64,000 nucleotides of DNA from Carettochelys insculpta (GCF_033958435.1 NC_134138.1:193475298-193539297); one strand, 5' to 3'. Shown: positions 34,201-45,959, counted from the first letter of the stretch. A program made the numbers and translations. The notes: generated from the sequence alone by a model not told the origin.

Positions 34201-35189
34201 TATACAGTATCCAGTTATAACACCCTGGAGAATTTCAGGGAGGCAAAATGTGATTCCCCAGAGGAGAATCTGAACAGCACTCCAAGGCTGGCACCTCTGC
34301 TCTAGAGAAGAAGACCCGAGTTATTGGACACACATAGGTGGGACCTGGAGTTTGTATTTTTTACACAAGAGGAAAAACCTCCCACTTCCTAAGACCCAAT
34401 AACTCCAGACTGGCCTGCTTATGTAACAGTGGTTCATGGGGCTCATGCACTAAGCAAGCTCCAGTGGTCCCAGGTGAGTCCACCCATGGGTGATTACACT
34501 TGGTATTGGCTATTTGCCCACACGTAGGATGACACACACAAGTGGCTCAGGAGGGAAGAGCCACAGGGTCACATCCCACTGGTTGAGAAACAAAAAACCT
34601 CAGCAAAAGTGCCAGGACCCAGTAGGAAAGAGAGATGTAGGAGCTCCTCCCTCTGTGCTGCTGCTTTCCCAGCTCAGCTTGGACCCCTGTGACCCACACC
34701 TACCTTTCCAGCTGTAATGGGGTGGAGGAGGATGGGGGAGGCATGGAGCAGCATTCACCTCACACTCCCTGTCAGCACCCGGCCTGTCCCCAGGGAAGCT
34801 AATGCCCTAACCAGGAGGCCAAATTTTATGAGGACTCCTTGGCACGTGCTGCTGAGGCACATTGTACCTATGCTAAGAAGACTGAAGCACCACAGCTTCC
34901 CCTGGGGCTGAGCACGGGGTGCACTAGGCTGGGGAGGAGCAAGATGGAGGGTGCGGAACAAACACACATCACAATGCCAAAGTCATTCCAAAGGGTTGGG
35001 GGGACTTGGTGTCGTGGCAAGAAAGCACTGCAGAGCCGGGAGCAAAGATTCCCACTGGGGCTCCATTCATTGCTTGGGCCTCTGGAGGGCTGTGGCTGGA
35101 CTCATCAATGGTGCAGTGAGGCTGGGCAGTGGCAGGGTGACAAAACCACCAGCGCTTTGTGGAACAAACTTAGCTACCAAGGCTTTTTC
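34201..35189. other. Non-coding stretch, no gene seen
   Basis: Moderately GC-rich; long frames overlap on both strands without family similarity. Confidence 0.45.
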
Positions 35190-36150
35190 ACAGGGTAAGT
35201 CTACACGCCAACGGCTTTCAGCCACCGTAGACACTTTAATGAACTCTCCCATCGTCATAGTTAATCTACCACGCCAAGAGGCCATAGCCAACCGGGTGCA
35301 TAAAACTCTCCCGTTGACATCGCACTGTCTATTTGGGAGCGGGATTAGGTGGGCATAGCTACATCATTCAGAGGTGTGGATTATTCCCACCCCAAAGCTG
35401 TGTCTACACGTGCATGCTACTTCGAAGTAGCGGCACTAACTTCGAAATAGTGCCCATCGTGGCTACACGCGTCGGGCGCTATTTCGAAGTTAACTTCGAC
35501 GTTAGGCGGCGAGACGTCGAAGTCGCTAACCTCATGAGGGGATCGGAATAGTGCCCTACTTCGACGTTCAACGTCGAAGTAGGGACCGTGTAGACGATCC
35601 GCGTCCCGCAACGTCGAAATTGTGGGGTCCTCCATGGCAGCCATCAGCTGGGGGGTTGAGAGACGCTGTCTCTCCAGCCCGTGCGGTGCTCTATGGTCAC
35701 CGTGTGCAGCAGCCCTTAGCCCAGGGCTTCTGGCTGCTGCTGCTGCAGCGGGGGATTCATGCTGCATGCACAGGGTCTGCAACTTGTTGTCGGCTCTGTG
35801 GATCTTGTGGTGTTTAGTGCAAGTGTGTCTGGGAGGGGCCCTTTAAGGGAGCGGCTGGCTGTTGAGTCCGCCGTGTGACCCTGTCTGCAGCTGTGCCTGG
35901 CACCCTTATTTCGATGTGTGCTACTGTGGCGTGTAGACGTTCCCTCGCTGTGCCTATTTCGACGTGGTGCTGCGCAACGTCGATGTTGAACATCGACGTT
36001 GCCAGCCCTGGAGGACGTGTAGACGTTATTCATCGAAATAGCCTATTTCGATGTCGCCACATCGAAATAGGCTACTTCGATGTAGGCTTCACGTGTAGAC
36101 GTAGCCCAAGTGATGTAGTTACACCAAAGTAATGCTACAGTGTAGACCAG
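35190..36150. mobile_element. Outer DNA-transposon derivative interrupted by an inner MITE
   Basis: The left flank begins GTAAGTCTACACGCCAACGG and the right flank ends TGCTACAGTGTAGACCAG. These outward ends resemble each other as inverted GTCTACAC-type termini, and the inner element 35397-36105 sits between them. Exact outer boundaries are uncertain. Confidence 0.45.
35397..36105. mobile_element. 709-bp MITE with TCGA-rich subterminal repeats
   Basis: Ends are GCTGTGTCTACACGTG on the left and, reversed, GCTACGTCTACACGTG on the right. Flanks CCAAA (35392-35396) and CCAAG (36106-36110) agree at 4 of 5 bases as a target duplication. Both ends are packed with TTCGAAG, TTCGACGT and ATCGAAAT motifs on both strands, including palindromes. 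The centre is GC-rich and has no clear protein. It shares its end sequence with 38997-39430. Confidence 0.75.
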
Positions 36151-38160
36151 ATCTCAACAGTTTTACCTGATTAATAGCAACGGCATGAAGCCATCCTGAT
36201 GAGGTACAAGCTGTACAGGGAGAATACTGCACACACCGCATGGTTTGAGGCAGTATTGATCTTTTCCGTTTTGTGTTGTACTTTACATTAAGATCAACGG
36301 AACAGAGTGTCCCTGCACATCTGTTTTATTCCATTGACGTCATTGACTAGCTGTGAGAAGAGGGTACCCACGATGTCAGATTCTGACACCAGCTACTGAG
36401 GAAATTTCTGGGCCAGGCGTGTCCTGTAATCTATCTGAGAATCAGCTGAGGCCGTGGAATCAACGTCACGTCAATGCTGACTTCTGAGTCAAAAGTTGGG
36501 GATTTCTGCAGCACCTCTCCACTCATCTTGTGGCAGTGTCATGGTGGTGGTGAAGAGAAACATACATTTATTCTAAAATGTACAGATGTGCACAGCCTGC
36601 GAGAACCAGAGACCATTGTCACTGGCGTAACGGAGCGTCAGAAAATCTTGCTCAATCTCCCAAGCAATTGCAATGGGGTCAGTGAAGCTGCACAAATGTA
36701 GGTTGAGGTCAGGACTTGGGCCAAGTGAAAGCAGAGTCTGCTGCCATCGGCTGCTTTTTAAAAAGCACCATGATTAAAGCTCCCACTGGGCCGAGGTTTT
36801 CTGAAAGTGAGACATCTAGGCCAGCATTTTCCAAAGGGCCTAAGTCCACATTTAGCTAAACAAATGGCCTGATTTTTCAAAAATGCAGCACATCCAGAAG
36901 CTCCCACTGAATTCAGCCATTTTAAAAATCAGGCCTCTTATATTGGAAGCCTAAGTTTAGGCAATTGTTTTTGAAGATTTTGCCATTAAATATTAATTAA
37001 AAGAAGAAGAAAACAGCCAAAATACAACTGAAATCTTTTTGGGTGAGGCTGATACTTTGTTCTGTTTTTTCGGTGTTGAGAGGTACATACTTCTTTCCAG
37101 TTCTGGAAGGTTTTGGGAGGTGCCCTAGAATACCTACACAATCTCTGGCCAACACTTCCTTAATGATGGTTAACAGCTGAAAATGTGACCTGCCAGGTCC
37201 TTTTGGCTACTTACTCTTGTGACCAAAGTCATAACTCCTGCTGTAATTTTTAACTGTCTAAAACATGAGGCAAATAAATATTCTATGTAAGTCCCTCACA
37301 GATTCTATTTCCAAATATCCAGTAAATGGGCACTCATGAGTTAAAGGCAGCGATTATATCTTTTTTTATTTATCAAGCACTAGCACCTGCTTGCAAATCT
37401 CATCTAAATGCCTCTTTTTACCTATGAGAGCTATTCAGTTAAAAAAAACTTCCAGAAAAAAGGTCTACCCTTCCCTTCCCCAGCTAGATATTATTCTGAG
37501 CAAAAATATTCTCTTGGTGAAAGGAAGAATCAGTGTGTTGAGCCCCAAACAACTTTCTCAATTAAGTTCAGAGCAGACTCTGAGGAAGCAGCAGAATTTT
37601 CAAAGTTCTCTTCTAAAGACAGGCTGCTACCTTCATCTGACAGAGGACTGAGGGCATTTCCCTCGTCATCACAACGCTCCCTTTTGTCTACTGACTAAGC
37701 AGGTGAGGCAGATCTAGATTGTTTCTGACTACAAGATATAATGTTCACCTGCTTACACATGGCTAAAAATGTTATTGCCTATTAAAATGTCTACAGAAAG
37801 CAGATTTCTGATTCGCACATCTTCCTTGAAATCCTTCTACTTGAAGTGATCCTTAGCCAGCAGTACAGTTACACAGAATTCAGCCAAAGTTAAAATATTT
37901 GAACTCTTACTAAGGAGTTTATCTCCCTTACCAAACTTTCCTTGATCGCAGTGACTTGGGACATTGTGGTCCTCCTTCCAATCTATGCCATTGACTTTAG
38001 TCACCTTAATAAATAATTAACCACCTTCCCAAAACTCGGTCTTGATACAATTCACTGGATCTTCCATCTTCCTTGCTCTTGATGGCCAGGTGCCGTACAG
38101 TGACAGACTACCTTCCTCCTCTTAGGCGTGGGGGCTTCAGTACATGGGGTCTCCATTGTT
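36151..38160. other. Non-coding stretch with an old repeat
   Basis: No gene is seen. About 36840-36960 (GGCCTGATTTTTCAAAAATG, CTCCCACTGAATTCAGCC) is a copy of a widespread old amniote repeat type. Confidence 0.4.
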
Positions 38161-38358
38161 TTAATCAAAATTGGGATTACATTTATGCACGGACTCCTCC
38201 TCTCTTAAACTGGGGACAAAGAAATTCAACTTTCTGTGGGATTTGCCTCCTTCATGAGTCTTTGATTCAACATATTCCTCAGCAATTTCTGCAGCCTCCA
38301 AAAGGACAGAAGGCTTTTTATCATACTTGACTGCTTTTACCTCATCCATTACAATCAT
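38161..38358 (-). other. Weak coding-like relic (possible Gag/SCAN-type helix)
   Basis: A 65-codon frame in A+T-rich DNA contains KPSVLLEAAEIAEEY, which resembles the last helix of SCAN or retroelement capsid domains. A single Cys follows where a zinc knuckle would be expected, but no knuckle is formed. It could be a retroelement gag relic or chance. Confidence 0.2.
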
Positions 38359-38739
38359 TTGCTTACTGGAAGGTAAGACTCAAATGCCACCATTGCATGC
38401 TAGGAAAACTACATGTAATATAACATTGCAGCACCATTCACAGAGAGATATTTTAAAAGTTCTTGTTTTCAAAGTGTTGCCTCAAAGCCTCCATGATTTG
38501 AATTTTACTCTCCTGGGCTCCTCTGTTAGCTACTCAAAATCAAGCAGATGACCTCAATACTCAAACCTTTCACTCTTTGCTTCACAGAGATTATGCAAAG
38601 TACAACCTGTGTCTATGATCATGGGGATATTATTCTCACTGAATCTATCTTGCCATAAAGGCATCACCAGCACACCTTTAAATTGACAAAGGCATATTTC
38701 ACTATCATCCAGCACCTACTCAGCCTCTTGTCGAATTGT

Positions 38740-39725
38740 TCCTTGCTGCTCTTCAGGTTTCCTATGTAAGATTTCATGAGCAACATCAGTAAGAGGAATG
38801 CCAGGTCCAAGGATCACTATGCACATTTTAACTTCTACCACTGTAATCTCCTGGTTTGGAAAGAAAGTCCCTGCATGTAGCTTTCTGTACAGGCCAGTGT
38901 GCCTGAAGGTGGGTGCGTCATGCACCTTTCTGGCTCACCCCACAAAGATCTTAGTGAAATGCCCAGGGCGACCCACAAGCACCTGCAATATCATGGGCTA
39001 CGTCTACACTAGCCCCAAACTTCGAAATGGCCACGCAAATGGCCATTTCGAAGTTTACTAATGAAGCTCTGAAATACATATTCAGCACCTCATTCGCATG
39101 CGGGCGGCCGCGGCACTTCAAAATTGACGCAGCTCGCCGCCGCGCGGCTCGTCCCAACGGGGCTCCTTTTCAAAAGGACCCCGCCTACTTCGAAGTCCCC
39201 TTATTCCCATGAGCAGATGGGAATAAGGGGACTTTGAAGTAGGCGGGGTCCTTTTGAAAAGGAGCCCTGTCGGGACGAGCTGCGCGGTGGCGAGGCGCAT
39301 CAATTTCGAAGTGCTGCGGCCGCCCGCATGCTAATGAAGCGCTGAATATGCATTTCAGCGCTTCATTAGTAAACTTCAAAATGGCCATTTGCGTGGCTAT
39401 TTTGAAATTTGGGGCTAGTGTAGACACGGCCATGGAGAAGTACCTCTTTCAACTGATGTGCTCTTTGGAAAGATGGTCCAGTGCCAAAATTGGCATGTGT
39501 GTGCTGCCCTTTGCCCCTCCACAATTAAGGAAAGTCATCTTTGCAAAGCCATTCAGTATTTCCCACACATTTTTGGAGTCACCATCCTCCATACCAGGAT
39601 GTGATTAATTGCCCTTCACAACTTGTATTAACACAGTCCCATCATCCACCTAACTTTAGATTGGTAACAGTCTGGAGTCACCAGCTTCTACACAGTGATT
39701 GCCATGTGCTTCTCTACTCTTAGTG
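38740..39725 (-). pseudogene. PIF/Harbinger transposase relic 1, split by a MITE
   Basis: On the minus strand, 38940-38780 reads like the core of the DDE nuclease of Harbinger transposases: GHFTKIFVG, then KVHDAPTFRHTGLYRKLHAG and TFFPN. Upstream of the MITE (39440-39725) degenerate sequence parallels the region before it, with AINHIL and an altered TH(I)P region. It shares about 250 bp with 41850-42110. Several stops and frameshifts break it, and the 38997-39430 MITE is inserted inside. The family enzyme cuts and joins transposon ends; this copy cannot. Confidence 0.7.
38997..39430. mobile_element. 434-bp fold-back MITE with CATGG target duplication
   Basis: The whole element is a near-complete palindrome: arms of about 210 bp pair around 39207-39220. 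Ends are GCTACGTCTACACTAG and, reversed, GCCGTGTCTACACTAG. It is flanked by CATGG at 38992-38996 and 39431-39435. Removing the element and one CATGG copy reunites the surrounding transposase relic, which independently supports the boundaries. Open frames on both strands here are artefacts of the palindrome. Confidence 0.85.
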
Positions 39726-39914
39726 TAGTTCTCATTCAGGTGTCCTTGCACTGCAGGGCAGAGGTAAGCTCTAGACACCATTCCAGGTTTCTGCACCTAC
39801 AAGATCTTGTCTTACCTCACCTACATGACGGAATGATTCCACCATTCAGTGTTTGTTTCCCAAGCCCAAACATGACAGCCTCACTCTCCTTCTCCTCTGA
39901 CTGTGGTTCTACAG

Positions 39915-40150
39915 CCTTAGGCCTGGTCTACGCTATGGAGTTAGGTTGACACAAGGCAGCTTACAGAAATGTCCATACTGAAATTTAGCTCCTGTTGATG
40001 TAACTGCCCTACTATGCTGGCTTAGGCCGTGTCTACACTAAAAAAATTATGTTGATCTAAGTGAGATGGGCTTTACATACCCCACACTGGATAACAAAGA
40101 GTTAAGGAATTAGTTTTCGTCGAGGCAGCCCCATCCCGCTATACCAGCAG
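39915..40150 (+). repeat. Interspersed repeat, copy A (pairs with 53148-53395)
   Basis: It shares GGTTGACACAAGGC, TAGCTCCTG, CTTAGGCC.GTCTACAC and CACACTGG.TAACAAAG with 53148-53395 in the same order. It includes a GTCTACACT motif like the MITE ends. The rest of the same unit appears at 40590-40900 after an unrelated stretch of about 440 bp. Confidence 0.6.
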
Positions 40151-40589
40151 CAAAAGAGAGGTAAACAGCTGATTTGGGGGCAAACCTGGAAAAGCATAAA
40201 GCTGCAACCCAGAGCTCCTGAAGTGCAGCACAGCCTGAAATCTGTAAGATGACTGTCGTAAAGGGGACCCTGCCCCTGCAACAAGCTGAGAGGGCAGCGT
40301 TCTTCTCTCCCCTGCATCTGAGTTTTGGACATTGGCAATATCTTTTTATCTTTCCTAGTTTGGAAGCAGAGGAAAGCCTGGGACTAAGCTGCTGTTGAGA
40401 AGGAGATAAGAAGTAGCCTAGGAAGGGGAGCCTTAAACATCCTCATTTGTCAGACCACCAGCTCCAATCCAAAGGTCCCAAGGTTGGAATCCAGTGGAGA
40501 GGAATGACCTAGGCTCTCCTACCAGCAACCTCACGACTAGCCACGGGTTGTACCCCTGACCACGAGGCCATGCTTCCCAAACAAACACT

Positions 40590-40900
40590 TAGTGAGAACC
40601 GTTACACTAATTTCCATTGGCACACAGCTGCCACAGTTCTTACATCACCTAATGCAGGACATTTCAGGAAGCCTTTGTGAGGCCTCACGGGGCCAAAATA
40701 AGCCACGTAGGGATGCCAGGGAGCATAATTTTCATGTCCTATCTGGCAGTGTTCTCCAGCCTATAAATTATATGAAAGGGAATTCTGCACCAAAAAGAAA
40801 ACCGTCTGTGCACACTATTTTAACAGTCTGCAAAATTCTGGGTATTTTATTTCTCATTAAATACATGCGGAGGTTCCAGCATGGCAGTGACTATTGCCTG
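40590..40900 (+). repeat. Continuation of interspersed repeat copy A
   Basis: It matches 53390-53760: CAGTGTTCTC, AGGGAATTCTGCACCAAAAAG, TCTGCAAAATTCTG and GGAGGTTCCAGCATGGCAGT are shared with small changes. The 40150-40590 stretch is absent from the 53-kb copy and is probably an insertion here. Confidence 0.55.
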
Positions 40901-41579
40901 CACAACAGTGTGTAATCACTGTCAGTCCCTACCTCCAGGACGAGGATTTGGCTTTGAGGCACCACTTGACCATGACACAGCACAAGGGCGAGGCATGTCC
41001 CCAAACACCGGGGGGGGGGGGGGGGGCGCTGCCCCTCCATGCCACAAAGTGTTACAGAAAGAAGGCCTAGAGAAGAATTGCTTAGTTCTACAAGCTGAAA
41101 ACTCGGCTTCCGAGCTGCATGGCAGCATGCTGTTGAGCTGTATTGGTTCTAGTAAAAGAATCTCTAGCTGTGCTTGTTGAGAAAAGGCCCTTCAAAGTGG
41201 ACCATTCATGGGCCTGTATGTTGTGGTGATAACATCTGGCAGTCAGTCAGCCACCATGGAAAGAGGGGGGTGTAAGTGTTTAGACAGAGAATGTGAAATT
41301 AACATGAGGGCTGAATGTTTGTCTTGGGGCTTTCCCAAAAACCATGGGCTGCTGGAGATCTGAGCCTCAGCTGCCTCCAGTTACTAGAATCACAGCTTTC
41401 ATTATCCCACAGGTTCCTTTCCATAGAAACAAGAATAATAATGCATCAGGCCGCTGAGGACTAAGGCAAATGGTACCAATATTGAGTTTTGTCTTTCACA
41501 TACCACAGCCCCAGATTGCACCTTGGTCAGGGGCATCCACCTTCACACCCCCGCTTGTTGAAAACCACTGAATAGGCCT
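40901..41579. other. Non-coding stretch with poly(G) tract
   Basis: No gene is seen; a G run near 41009-41026 gives spurious frames. Confidence 0.5.
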
Positions 41580-41720
41580 ATGCACAGCAAAGTCCACACC
41601 TCTCTCTGCCTAAATAGTCTCACCCCCCCCCGCCCCCCCGTCTACAGAGAAGGGAGAGGGGATAGATCAAGTCAAGCAATAAAATCCCCCATGTGCCCAT
41701 TGCCATGGTTTAATCTGCCA
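41580..41720 (-). repeat. Tandem-duplicated segment, upstream part of Harbinger relic 1 unit
   Basis: It shares CAGCAAAGTC, GAAGGGAGAGGGGAT..TCAAG.CAA, GCAA.AAAATCCCCCATG and a following CATTG with 43480-43640. Because it lies about 1.9 kb upstream of relic 1, as 43480-43640 lies upstream of relic 2, the two units look like tandem copies. Confidence 0.5.
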
Positions 41721-41759
41721 CGCAACCGAGGAAACTGTCTGCAGCTAATAGCTTATGTA

Positions 41760-42110
41760 TGAAAGACAAAGAGGTAAGCTCTGGATGGGCAGACGAAGAA
41801 TGCCTTTCACTCCACCCGTACCTAGCTTTGGCTGGTTGGAATATGAGTGCCACCCACTGGAATATGTGTGTCATCTGTTGCTCCTCCACAGGTGAGGAAA
41901 CCCATTTCTGAAAAGCCACCCTCTATTTCACGCACATTTCCCAGAGTCACAGGCCTCCACAGCAGGGCGTGATTAATTGCCTTTCACAACTTCCATTAAC
42001 GCAGCCCCATCAATTTCCAGACTGCAGGCTGATTTGTGACTGACCAGGAGCAACCTGGTGTCGCCAGCTGCTACACAGCCTTTCCACATGCGTTTATTAA
42101 GCTATGTAGT
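41760..42110 (-). pseudogene. PIF/Harbinger transposase relic 2
   Basis: The minus strand reads AINHALL, PVTLGNVREIEGGFSEMGF and then CGGATDDTHIPV, the Harbinger segment leading to the first catalytic Asp (usually a G-A-x-D-G-T-H-I type motif). The Gly after the Asp is replaced. In-frame stops occur upstream. The aligned stretch of relic 1 is 39455-39725. Confidence 0.65.
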
Positions 42111-43479
42111 TTTCTTATACGGGACATACGCGCACACAGATACTCTTCTGGAGAGGCAGTGTGAGACGGCATGCTGGGTACGCATGCAGTGCAAATACAG
42201 CCAAAGCATAAGTGTGGATCCCAGGTCCGATACAAGTTGAGTCTCATGGATGAAGTCTGGCTGTTGATCCAGACTTTTGTATCTCTCAGAGCCCTACTAG
42301 ACTCTGCAGAGACAGATGGTTTGGGGGAAAACGGCTACTGTACTGAGCTCCAGCTTCCATCAGTGGTGCAGGCAGGGACAGAAGAGCTCCTGAGAAGACT
42401 GTGGGTGGGGGGTGGAAGAAAAGAGTAAAGGGTGCCAGAGAGGTTGTGGCCTGCACCTGTGGAAAATAAGAATAAGATGCTATTGTCCCAAGTAGTCTCT
42501 GACGTTGCCTAGTACCAAAATGCCAGATCTTAATCAGACTGAGGTGTGATTCTGAGGTAAACACACTCTTCAGATACTTCAGTACAGTATTTGTATTCTC
42601 AACTCTGAAGAGTAACTGACAACCTATTTGTACGTCTGACTGCCCTGTTTTGTACCAGTGGGATTCAAGTAATAGATAAAGGACAAAGACAACCCGAATT
42701 TTAATTTGAACACGAGGATTTCACTTATGAAGTGGAACTGAAACAAAAAATCTATAGTGAAGGTAAGTATTGATGATGGGGGCATAAAAAATTACCACTA
42801 GCTGTCTAATAATGTATGTATTCTCCTCAGCGTCAAAAATGTAAGTAGCAAAATGTACCTAAAGGTTCAGAAAAAGAGTAAGACTTACAATATTTTGCAA
42901 AGTTAAAATTATAAACATAAAATGATACCTCATTGTGGATAGGAGAAAATTCATAAATCTCATTTGATTGCATGAGTAACAGAATGCCTTATGGGATGTT
43001 TTCTATCAGGTTCCAGCAATGTCGGAGGCAGGTGACAGGAATGGATAGATGGGATCTACTATGGCAAATGCTATGATAGTATTGGGAGCTATGTAGTAAT
43101 TAATTTACTGTGTGCAAAGATTAGTTTGTGTTTGAGTGCACGCTGAGACAGTGAGTGAGCTGGTGTGTGTGTGTACGCGTATTAAAAAGAGGTGTATTCT
43201 TACCTTAGGTTAGCTAATTCACTTTAAATAACTCGGGTTCAACCAGGGCAAGAAAGTGGCTTTGGTGTAGCTGCTGGGGGCATGGTGCAGCAGGACCCCC
43301 GTTACAAGAGCTCTGCAAATGCATAGGTGTCAACTTTACATCTGCCTCTATGGATGCAGATGAGGTTGGGTTGTTCACCATGTTTGCAGTTTGGGGGTTG
43401 GATGCTGGTATAATGAGATTCTGTGTATACTTCAAAAAGGCATAAAGGTCCCTTCCCCAAGAGATAGAAGTGTCACATC

Positions 43480-43640
43480 AACACACACAGCAAAGTCTAG
43501 CCCTCTCCCTATAGAGAGGCTAAGTATTTCCTTTCCTCAGCATATGAAGAAAGGGGAGATGGCAGTTCAGGACAAGCAGCAAAATCCCCCATGCTCCTAC
43601 CATTGTAGTTCCAGCAGCCAAGCCATATGACTCTCATTAC
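43480..43640 (-). repeat. Tandem-duplicated segment, upstream part of Harbinger relic 2 unit
   Basis: See its partner at 41580-41720. The minus-strand frame (FAACPELPSPLSSYAEERKY) may be an old N-terminal coding piece, but this is weak. Confidence 0.45.
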
Positions 43641-43721
43641 TGCCATATGACTGCCTGACTTACTTTGCCAAAGCAGCTGCCTCCCAATTCTGTCCTATTG
43701 AACTGATATATGGAGATACAT

Positions 43722-43918
43722 TTCTCATAGAGTTGGAAGGGATCTTGGGAGGTCATTGAGTCCAACCCCCTGCCCTCTTGGCAGGACCAAGCAACATCCC
43801 TGACAGATTTGGTTTTTTAAAATCTATTTGCCCCAGACCCCTAAAAGGCCTCCTCAAGGACTGAACTCACAACCAATGCTCAAACCACTGAGCTATCTCT
43901 AGATACATCAATGTAGTA
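43722..43918 (-). repeat. tRNA-derived SINE with CR1-like tail (turtle type)
   Basis: It is inverted relative to 26785-26998. It begins AGAGTTGGAAGGGATCTTGG, GAGGTCATTGAGTCCAACCC, passes TCTATTTGCCCCAGACCCCT, and ends in the tRNA-like head AACCACTGAGCTATCT. Confidence 0.8.
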
Positions 43919-44564
43919 TATAGGTCAGTACCTAAATGTAGGTAACACTGTATCAGCTATGTCGATAGGTAGGTAACTAAAAGCAAAATAAAAATTTTGG
44001 CCATGAATTTAAAAAAAAATCTTTGACAAGAGATTTGCAACTGCAGACTCAATATTTGGTTTCTGTATGAGACGGCGAGGGAGAGAGCAACAGCAGACAG
44101 ATTAACACCTTGACTGTACAGGAACTCCACCAAACACGCAAAAGATGCAAAAGATAATTACACCCAGCATGCAGTGATGATAAGAAGCGCTTGTAATTTA
44201 GAAAATATGTATGTAAATTAACTGTTCATCTGTAGTAAATTAGAAAGCTGCATATTATAGTGTGGGACTGGTAAGGCTTACGTTTTTATGCACTCCCGAA
44301 TTCTAAATGGACTTTTTGTGAAATCTCAGACTGGCTGTTCGCTCCTCTGTGAGCCTGGCTGTCTCTGTCCTTTCTCAGAAAATATTACTTAGAAACAAGG
44401 AAATGATAGACCATAGGATGCTCAGCATGTTCACCACATCAGTTTTATTGCTGCTTTAATTATGTACCAAGAAATCAATCCAATTCCTTAACCTTTGGAT
44501 GGAACGGACAGTAAATGGAATTCCCCATAAGTACCATTCATTCAGGCTGAACACTGGGAATAGA
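43919..44564. other. Non-coding stretch, no gene seen
   Basis: A+T-rich, nothing recognised. Confidence 0.5.
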
Positions 44565-44840
44565 ATCATTGAACACTAGAACTGGAAGGGGACCTCAAGA
44601 GGTCATCAACTCCAGTCACCTGCCCTCACAGCAGGAGCAAGCACCATCTAACATACTCCCAACAGATACTTATCCAACCTGCTCTTAAATATCTCCAATG
44701 ATGGAGATTCCACAACCCCCCTAGGCAATTCATTCCAGTGTTTAACCAGCCTGACAGTTAGGAAGTTTTTTCTAATAGCCAGCTTAAACTCCTCTAGCCA
44801 CTTAATCCCATTGCTTCTTGTCCTATTATTGGAAGTTAAG
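44565..44840 (-). mobile_element. CR1 LINE 3' fragment, reverse orientation
   Basis: The sequence runs GAATCATTGAACACTAGAAC, TGGAAGGGGACCTCAAGAGG, GATGGAGATTCCACAACCCC, AGGCAATTCATTCCAGTG, and ends CATTGCTTCTTGTCC. This is the reversed 3' coding and untranslated end of a CR1 LINE, as in birds and turtles. Confidence 0.8.
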
Positions 44841-45770
44841 CAGAATCATGTTTTTCTCTCAGGGATTTGGGACTGAGCCGGGCCAATCAGAATTGGGGCC
44901 AGGAGGGCCATTTGGTCTTGGCCTCGAGCTCAAAAGGGATCTTAAAGTTAGGCACTTAAGTTTTTGACATTTGACAGTTTTCACAACTCATTTTTGTGCT
45001 CATCCCAATCGGACCAAAATGTGACACACTCTCTCAGCTTAGCACGGCAAATTTAATCAAGTAAGAGATTTGATGATGTGGCAAAAAAACTTATTTTTAT
45101 GACATCATTTTTCATTTTTGTTATGGCCAGGGGTGTCAAAAACTGGAAGTGGCCCAAGACTCTGCTTTCTGGACCGCTGACAGTGCCTGGGCCAGAGTGA
45201 AGCTTTCTAGCTAACTAGACTTTTGAAATTCTTCTGCTCACTAACATGCTATCTGGTGTTCCCCTTCTCACAGAAAGACATCACTTTCCTCACACACCAG
45301 CCAGAAAAGTCATAAATCCAGTGTCTCCCCAATGCTAGCCTATCTCTGTCCATGCATCGCTGGTAAACTGAGAAGGAAACCCTGTGAGTTCTCTCATGGG
45401 CTTCCCAGTAGTTCCTCTTTCCATTGTCATGGCAATGGCATGGGAACAACAGTTCTCAATTCGTAATAAAAGACAAGCTGCCGCTCAAGCAGTTAGGTGC
45501 AGGCATTGTAAGCAATTTTTTTGCTTATGTAATGGATACAGCAAACCCAAGGGTGCTGAGGCTCTGAATGGCCAGGCCTAGAGGTGCCAGGCTCAGCACT
45601 GACGAGCACTGGCACAAATTAATTAGTAGGGAACAGCCTTTCTCATGGGATTTTGGAATAACTGACAGTGAGGCTGCTAACAAAAAAACACATCTCACAA
45701 AACCCAAAAGTTTACCAAAGATTTTCAAACCTCAAAAAAGCTTTCATTTGGTTTCAGTATTGCATTAGAG
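44841..45770. other. Non-coding stretch, no gene seen
   Basis: CAGGGGTGTCAAAAACTGGA near 45129 looks like a worn hAT end but no partner was found. No gene is recognised. Confidence 0.45.
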
Positions 45771-45959
45771 CAGGCATGTCCAACCCGCGGCCCGCATGCG
45801 GCCCTGGACAGCTAGTAATGCAGCCCCACAAGATCATAAACTTTTAACATTATTATGTGATTTGTATACATTAACTATATTATATATTTTATATGCGGCC
45901 CAAGACAATTCCTCTTCACTCAATGCGGCCCAGGCAAGCCAAAAGGTTGGACACCCATG
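45771..45959. mobile_element. hAT-family non-autonomous element, 189 bp, perfect 8-bp duplication
   Basis: Ends are CAGGCATGTCCAAC and, reversed, CATGGGTGTCCAAC. It is flanked exactly by CATTAGAG at 45763-45770 and 45960-45967. It contains the CGCGGCCCGCATGCGGCCC body typical of such elements. Confidence 0.9.

Noticed and set aside
39118..39433. Matching frames on both strands at 39.1-39.4 kb as a duplicated gene
   Set aside because: They are the two readings of one palindromic MITE.
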